A DNA stretch of 5,644 nucleotides. Source: Rhodospirillaceae bacterium (GTDB lineage Bacteria; Pseudomonadota; Alphaproteobacteria; Rickettsiales; UBA3002). The translations under genes and the position numbers were made by a program. Shown piece after piece: positions 4,488-5,644 of this stretch; position 1 is the stretch's first letter, and each line of letters opens with the position of its first letter. The stretch spans positions 1-5,644 of the forward strand of contig CANHAG010000109.1 of assembly GCA_947458525.1 (NCBI GenBank). Direction: 5' to 3'. Below the pieces are notes generated by a model that worked only from the letters and a program-made list of their open reading frames with translations, was not told the origin of the DNA and did not search any database.

Positions 4488-5644
4488 TCAGGCCTCTTTA
4501 TCGCCGACGATGCGGCGCATTTCTTCCATCACGCGGACGATTTCAGGTTCCGGCCATTCCAGTTCGGTCAGAAGTCTGCTCATCAGCCGCATGGAGCTGA
4601 CATACACCTCCGGCACCACAAGGGTGGCACCCAGCGCATAGAGCCGCTCGGCATCGCCGCCATCTTTCGCGCGGGCGAAAATCGGCAAATCCGAGTAAGA
4701 TGCACGCAGCGTACGCAGCGCCGCCTCGTTCTTCAGAATATCGTGGGAGGTGAGTAAAATCAGCCGCGCGCGTTTGACCCCCACGGCCTCGAGCACTTCG
4801 GGACGACCGGCATCGCCGAAATAGACCGGGTGGTGGCGCCTGCGCCCGCGGGTGACATGGCGGGGGTTGGTATCCATGGCGATAAAGGGCAGCGTCTCAC
4901 GCGCCATGACATCTGCCAGAATCCCGCCCATGCGCCCGTAGCCGGCTATGACGATATGGCCGCTTAAATCCCGTGCTTCTTCTTCGATTTCGGGCGTGGT
5001 ATCAAGCCGCGCGCGCCTGCGCCAGGCGCGTTCGAGCCTGCCGCCCAGCATATCGAGCAGCGGGGTAAGCCCCATCGTCACGACAATCACCAGCAGCAGA
5101 AATTCGGCCACATCGCGTGGCATGATGCCAAGCTCGCTTGCCATGGCAAAGAGGATGAAACCGAACTCTCCGCCTTGGGCGAGCAGCAAGGCGGTATGGC
5201 CGGAGCTGCGTTTTGTATAGTTGAACGCGCGCAGCACGGCATAAAGAATCACGCCTTTGATAAGAATGAGGGCGAGGGCGGCGGCAATCACCAGCACGGT
5301 ATGATCTACGATGAAATCGAGATCCATTTTCATTCCCACCGTCATGAAAAAAAGGCCCATGAGCAGGCCTTTATAGGGTTTGACGTCGGCCTCGACCTGA
5401 TGGCGGAATTCGGTCTCGGCAACAAGAATGCCGGCAAAGAACGCGCCCAGCGCCCAGGAAAGTCCCGCCGCATCCGCCGCCCAGGAGATGCCCAGCACAA
5501 TCAGCAAGGTGGTGGCTGCAAACAGCTCGTGAATATCGAGCCGCGCGATATAGCGAAAAAGTGGACGCAGCACGAGCCGCCCCAGCACCAGAATCAGGAA
5601 AATCACGATCACCGCATTGATGGCCGTGGCGCCCAGCGCGGCCA
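4488..5644 (-). CDS. CPA2/Kef-type monovalent cation:proton antiporter with RCK domain, N-terminus outside window
   Basis: The frame is open from the right edge to TGA at 4490-4488, giving 384 visible residues. A GTG at 5612 is internal, because upstream codons continue in frame with antiporter-like sequence. This is an inner-membrane K+/H+ (or Na+/H+) exchanger of the KefB/KefC type. The visible part has about six to seven hydrophobic segments, including LSWALGAFFAGILVAE and, after the family-typical acidic linker HQVEADVKPYKG, the segment GLLMGLFFMTVGMKMDL. Then follow LLLAQGGEFGFILF and a charged linker. A cytoplasmic RCK/TrkA-N domain begins with HIVIAGYGRMGG (about visible residues 229-240), a Rossmann nucleotide-binding loop, and continues with YFGDAGRPEVLEAVGVKRA. 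The protein ends shortly after this domain without a TrkA-C domain. Visible length fits the C-terminal two thirds of a roughly 570-620 residue Kef protein. KefB, KefC or YbaL-like cannot be separated without the N-terminus. Confidence 0.9.
   Translation of the reverse strand, partial: AALGATAINAVIVIFLILVLGRLVLRPLFRYIARLDIHELFAATTLLIVLGISWAADAAGLSWALGAFFAGILVAETEFRHQVEADVKPYKGLLMGLFFMTVGMKMDLDFIVDHTVLVIAAALALILIKGVILYAVLRAFNYTKRSSGHTALLLAQGGEFGFILFAMASELGIMPRDVAEFLLLVIVVTMGLTPLLDMLGGRLERAWRRRARLDTTPEIEEEARDLSGHIVIAGYGRMGGILADVMARETLPFIAMDTNPRHVTRGRRRHHPVYFGDAGRPEVLEAVGVKRARLILLTSHDILKNEAALRTLRASYSDLPIFARAKDGGDAERLYALGATLVVPEVYVSSMRLMSRLLTELEWPEPEIVRVMEEMRRIVGDKEA

Noticed and set aside
4488..5612. 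Antiporter start at GTG 5612
   Set aside because: The frame continues upstream to the window edge with residues typical of the family, so this GTG is internal.

Overview
The window looks like a chromosomal segment of an alphaproteobacterium. The best taxonomic clue is the ribose-phosphate pyrophosphokinase, whose PRPP/ATP-site loop reads [22 protein letters not shown], the form I associate with Alphaproteobacteria. The housekeeping genes are GC-rich and closely packed. I cannot name a genus.

Layout from left to right. (1) 1-508, minus strand: the N-terminal 169 codons of a mannose-1-phosphate guanylyltransferase (ManC/AlgA family), running off the left edge. (2) 509-674: a divergent intergenic region with a hexamer repeated three times and a possible promoter. 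(3) 675-1241, plus: elongation factor P, complete, but with Asn at the loop-tip position where Lys or Arg is normal. (4) 1242-1331: an AT-rich gap with an inverted repeat just before the next ribosome binding site. (5) 1332-2669, plus: a 445-residue protein I cannot assign to a named gene. It has an HELAHH zinc-protease motif, a Glu at gluzincin spacing, and a long polar, proline-rich tail. It is visibly more AT-rich than its neighbours.

From 2700 to the right edge everything is on the minus strand. In transcription order: a CPA2/Kef-type cation:proton antiporter with an RCK domain (5644-4488, N-terminus outside the window); a 229-nt spacer with two copies of a 34-nt REP-like palindrome in opposite orientation; prs (4258-3323); tadA (3253-2810); and a possible 37-codon ORF (2813-2700) whose GTG start overlaps the tadA stop.

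Most of the window is housekeeping: sugar-nucleotide supply, translation (EF-P, TadA), PRPP synthesis and ion homeostasis. The parts worth a second look are the unassigned metallopeptidase, the unusual EF-P tip and the palindromic repeat pair. I see no CRISPR array, tRNA, rRNA or transposase gene, and no evidence for a complete new multi-gene system.
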